NCBI GenBank assembly: GCA_964400875.1
Contig: CAYNWK010000192.1
Location: 1 to 7,852 of the forward strand
Source: CAYNWK01 sp964400875
GTDB lineage: Bacteria; Chloroflexota; Anaerolineae; Anaerolineales; UBA4823
DNA: 7,852 bases
Direction: 5' to 3'
The translations under genes and the position numbers were made by a program. Within the stretch, counting starts at the first letter, position 1. Every line of letters starts with the position of its first letter. Positions 6,575 through 7,852 of this stretch are shown here, piece by piece. The notes beneath the pieces were generated by a model that was given only the letters and a program-made list of their open reading frames with translations, was not told the origin of the DNA and made no database searches.

Positions 6575-7550
6575 TCACTGCCTCGCTCTCTGGATTGCGC
6601 AGTCGTGGGTCGAAGTTTCTGACCAGAAGGGCGGCAATAAAGTCGGTGACCAGGAAGAGTCCGGCGATCAGGGTCAAGACAGCGGCCATCACCGGTGGGT
6701 TGAGGAAGAGAGGGGAACCTTGAGAGGAGGTCAGCTGGGCGGGGACCAGGGTCCAGGCCAGGAGTCGGCCGAGTCCTGGCCAACGGAAGAGCCACTCAAT
6801 CAGGAGCAGCTCTCCAACCAGCAGGCGAAGCATGCTGGCGATGGTGAGGATGACCGGAGCGATCACGTTCCGCAGAGCGTAATGATAGCGTATAGAGCGC
6901 CAGGTGTGACCCAGGCTGCGTCCGGCGACAACGTATTGCTTATTGAGTTCCCCGGAAAGCAGCCCAGCTGTCACCTGGGCAACCTGAACGGTCGGTCGGG
7001 CCATGAGGGCCAAAATGGGTAGGATCAAATGTTCATCCCAGCCAAAGCCATCCAAAGGCAACGGCATATCTATGCCCGGGCCGCGCCAGAGCACGAAGAA
7101 CACCAGGCCGATGATGAAAAGGCTGCCGATATAAAAACTGGGCATGGCGAGTCCGACCGTGGAAACCAGGGTCAGCCAGCGGGATACCCCGGGAGGGTCG
7201 TTGCGCACAGCCGGAAAACCGATTAGCAAGCCGAAAACGACGCTCAAAACCAGGGCGATGGACAGCAGGCCTAAACTTGCCTGCGTCGCTGAAACCAGCG
7301 TCTCTCCCAGGGCTGTGGGACCTGTGCGCGAGCCAGGCAAATTGAGCCGTAAACCGAAATCGAGGTTCAAGAGGCTCTCGACATAAGTCGTGTAGCTGGG
7401 GATCAGCGGGGGAGCCTCTTCAACCTGGACGAAGGGGGTCCGGGCGGCGCGTAACGGGCGGGCGTAATGCGCATAGGTGTAACCAAGGAAGTTCACCAGG
7501 ATCAAGGCGATGGGGATAAGCAATAAGCGTCGTAAAATAAATCGAATCAT
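6567..7550 (-). CDS. ABC transporter permease, DppB/OppB type
   Basis: This 327-residue inner-membrane permease is close to the usual length of DppB/OppB proteins, which form half of the channel in peptide/nickel-type ABC importers. It starts MIRFILRRLLLIPIALILVN, the typical positively charged start plus first membrane helix. Family landmarks follow in order: PSFYIGSLFI at about 137-146, HLILPILAL at 174-182, the cytoplasmic coupling loop from YVVAGRSLG to HYALRN at about 206-228, GELLLIEWLFRWPGLGRLL at 246-264, and DFIAALLVRNFDPRLR near the C terminus. The periplasmic segment after helix 1 (about 30-85) is shorter than in E. coli DppB. The ATG lies 48 bp after the ATPase stop, with a modest GAGG ribosome-binding site 10 nt upstream. 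Its TGA falls inside the start of the next gene (8-bp overlap), so the two are probably translationally coupled. Substrate cannot be told from the sequence. Confidence 0.93.
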   Translation of the reverse strand: MIRFILRRLLLIPIALILVNFLGYTYAHYARPLRAARTPFVQVEEAPPLIPSYTTYVESLLNLDFGLRLNLPGSRTGPTALGETLVSATQASLGLLSIALVLSVVFGLLIGFPAVRNDPPGVSRWLTLVSTVGLAMPSFYIGSLFIIGLVFFVLWRGPGIDMPLPLDGFGWDEHLILPILALMARPTVQVAQVTAGLLSGELNKQYVVAGRSLGHTWRSIRYHYALRNVIAPVILTIASMLRLLVGELLLIEWLFRWPGLGRLLAWTLVPAQLTSSQGSPLFLNPPVMAAVLTLIAGLFLVTDFIAALLVRNFDPRLRNPESEAVNV

Positions 7551-7598
7551 GGCAGGGTTGCCTCGGCGGTGATTAACTGTCCTGTCATCTTCCCTTTC

Positions 7599-7852
7599 CT
7601 AACTGATCTTGCCATTTTGGCCAACCATAATTTCCCCGGACTCGGCAGCCAGCGGTTGGAGTTGGGGCATGTGGATGTCGACCAGTTTTCCGTCTTTGAG
7701 GTCGAACACCAAATCGGCTGCTTTGACCACGTTGGCATCATGGCTGGCGACAATCACGGTCAAGCCGGTTTGCTCCACAATCGCTTTCAACAGCTGAATG
7801 ATAGAAATACCGGTGGCGCTGTCCAACTGCCCGGTGGGTTCATCGGCGGCGC
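7599..7852 (-). CDS. ABC transporter ATP-binding protein, LolD/MacB-like, C-terminal part (5' end outside window)
   Basis: This is the C-terminal 83 residues of an ABC ATPase that runs off the right edge; it ends at TAG (7599-7601). The visible part begins with AADEPTGQLD, which is the end of Walker B with the catalytic Glu, followed by the D-loop. The H-loop follows as TVIVASHD, with the switch His near 7740, then ADLVFDLKDGKLVD, the usual last strand. The DEPTGQLDS form is typical of the LolD/MacB/FtsE class, whereas OppD/OppF-type ATPases usually read DEPTTALD or DEPVSALD. Only about 46 residues follow the His, so the C-terminal oligopeptide-type extension of OppD/F proteins is absent. In the cell it should hydrolyse ATP at the inner face of the membrane. 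Its partner is probably the permease pair just downstream, although LolD-type ATPases normally pair with FtsX/MacB-type permeases. Family assignment is firm at the ABC level; the subclass is judged from short motifs only. Confidence 0.9.
   Translation of the reverse strand, partial: AADEPTGQLDSATGISIIQLLKAIVEQTGLTVIVASHDANVVKAADLVFDLKDGKLVDIHMPQLQPLAAESGEIMVGQNGKIS

Overview
The window is a 7.85-kb stretch in which every supportable gene lies on the minus strand, read from high to low coordinates. It looks like chromosomal DNA of a moderately GC-rich bacterium. Three traits suggest Chloroflexota, possibly Anaerolineae: an N-terminal TPR-like helical module ending in a CLKQVVKINPENQSAR-type motif, a large multi-domain protein with PQQ-like propeller repeats, and a small membrane-anchored helix-hairpin-helix protein. 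This placement is an inference from protein style, not from a marker gene. No tRNA, rRNA, CRISPR array, insertion sequence or phage gene was seen.

Region 7852-2663 appears to be one transport operon. It starts with the C-terminal part of an ABC ATPase, cut by the window edge, whose motifs look like the LolD/MacB class. After 48 bp comes a DppB/OppB-type permease. Its stop overlaps by 8 bp the start of a very unusual 1303-residue protein. That protein carries a cytoplasmic TPR-like module, a complete DppC/OppC-type permease, an additional seventh membrane helix, a Pro/Ser/Thr-rich linker, and about 750 residues of PQQ-like beta-propeller repeats predicted to sit outside the membrane. The propeller part is internally duplicated, and both halves keep a matching cysteine pair. 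I infer an ABC transporter whose DppC-like subunit carries its own extracytoplasmic sensor or receptor. No separate substrate-binding protein is visible in the window.

A 155-bp gap (2508-2662) follows, containing a perfect 16-bp palindrome and a weak terminator-like hairpin with a T-rich tract. Region 2507-528 encodes a 659-residue polytopic GT-C glycosyltransferase-like protein with about 200 extra N-terminal membrane-spanning residues before the usual catalytic loop. After 64 bp with a good Shine-Dalgarno comes a 128-residue protein with one membrane helix and a C-terminal helix-hairpin-helix domain (462-76). Bases 1-75 hold no gene I can support.

The most noteworthy item is the TPR-permease-propeller fusion and its genomic partners, an ABC system of mixed ancestry that I do not recognise as a characterised transporter.
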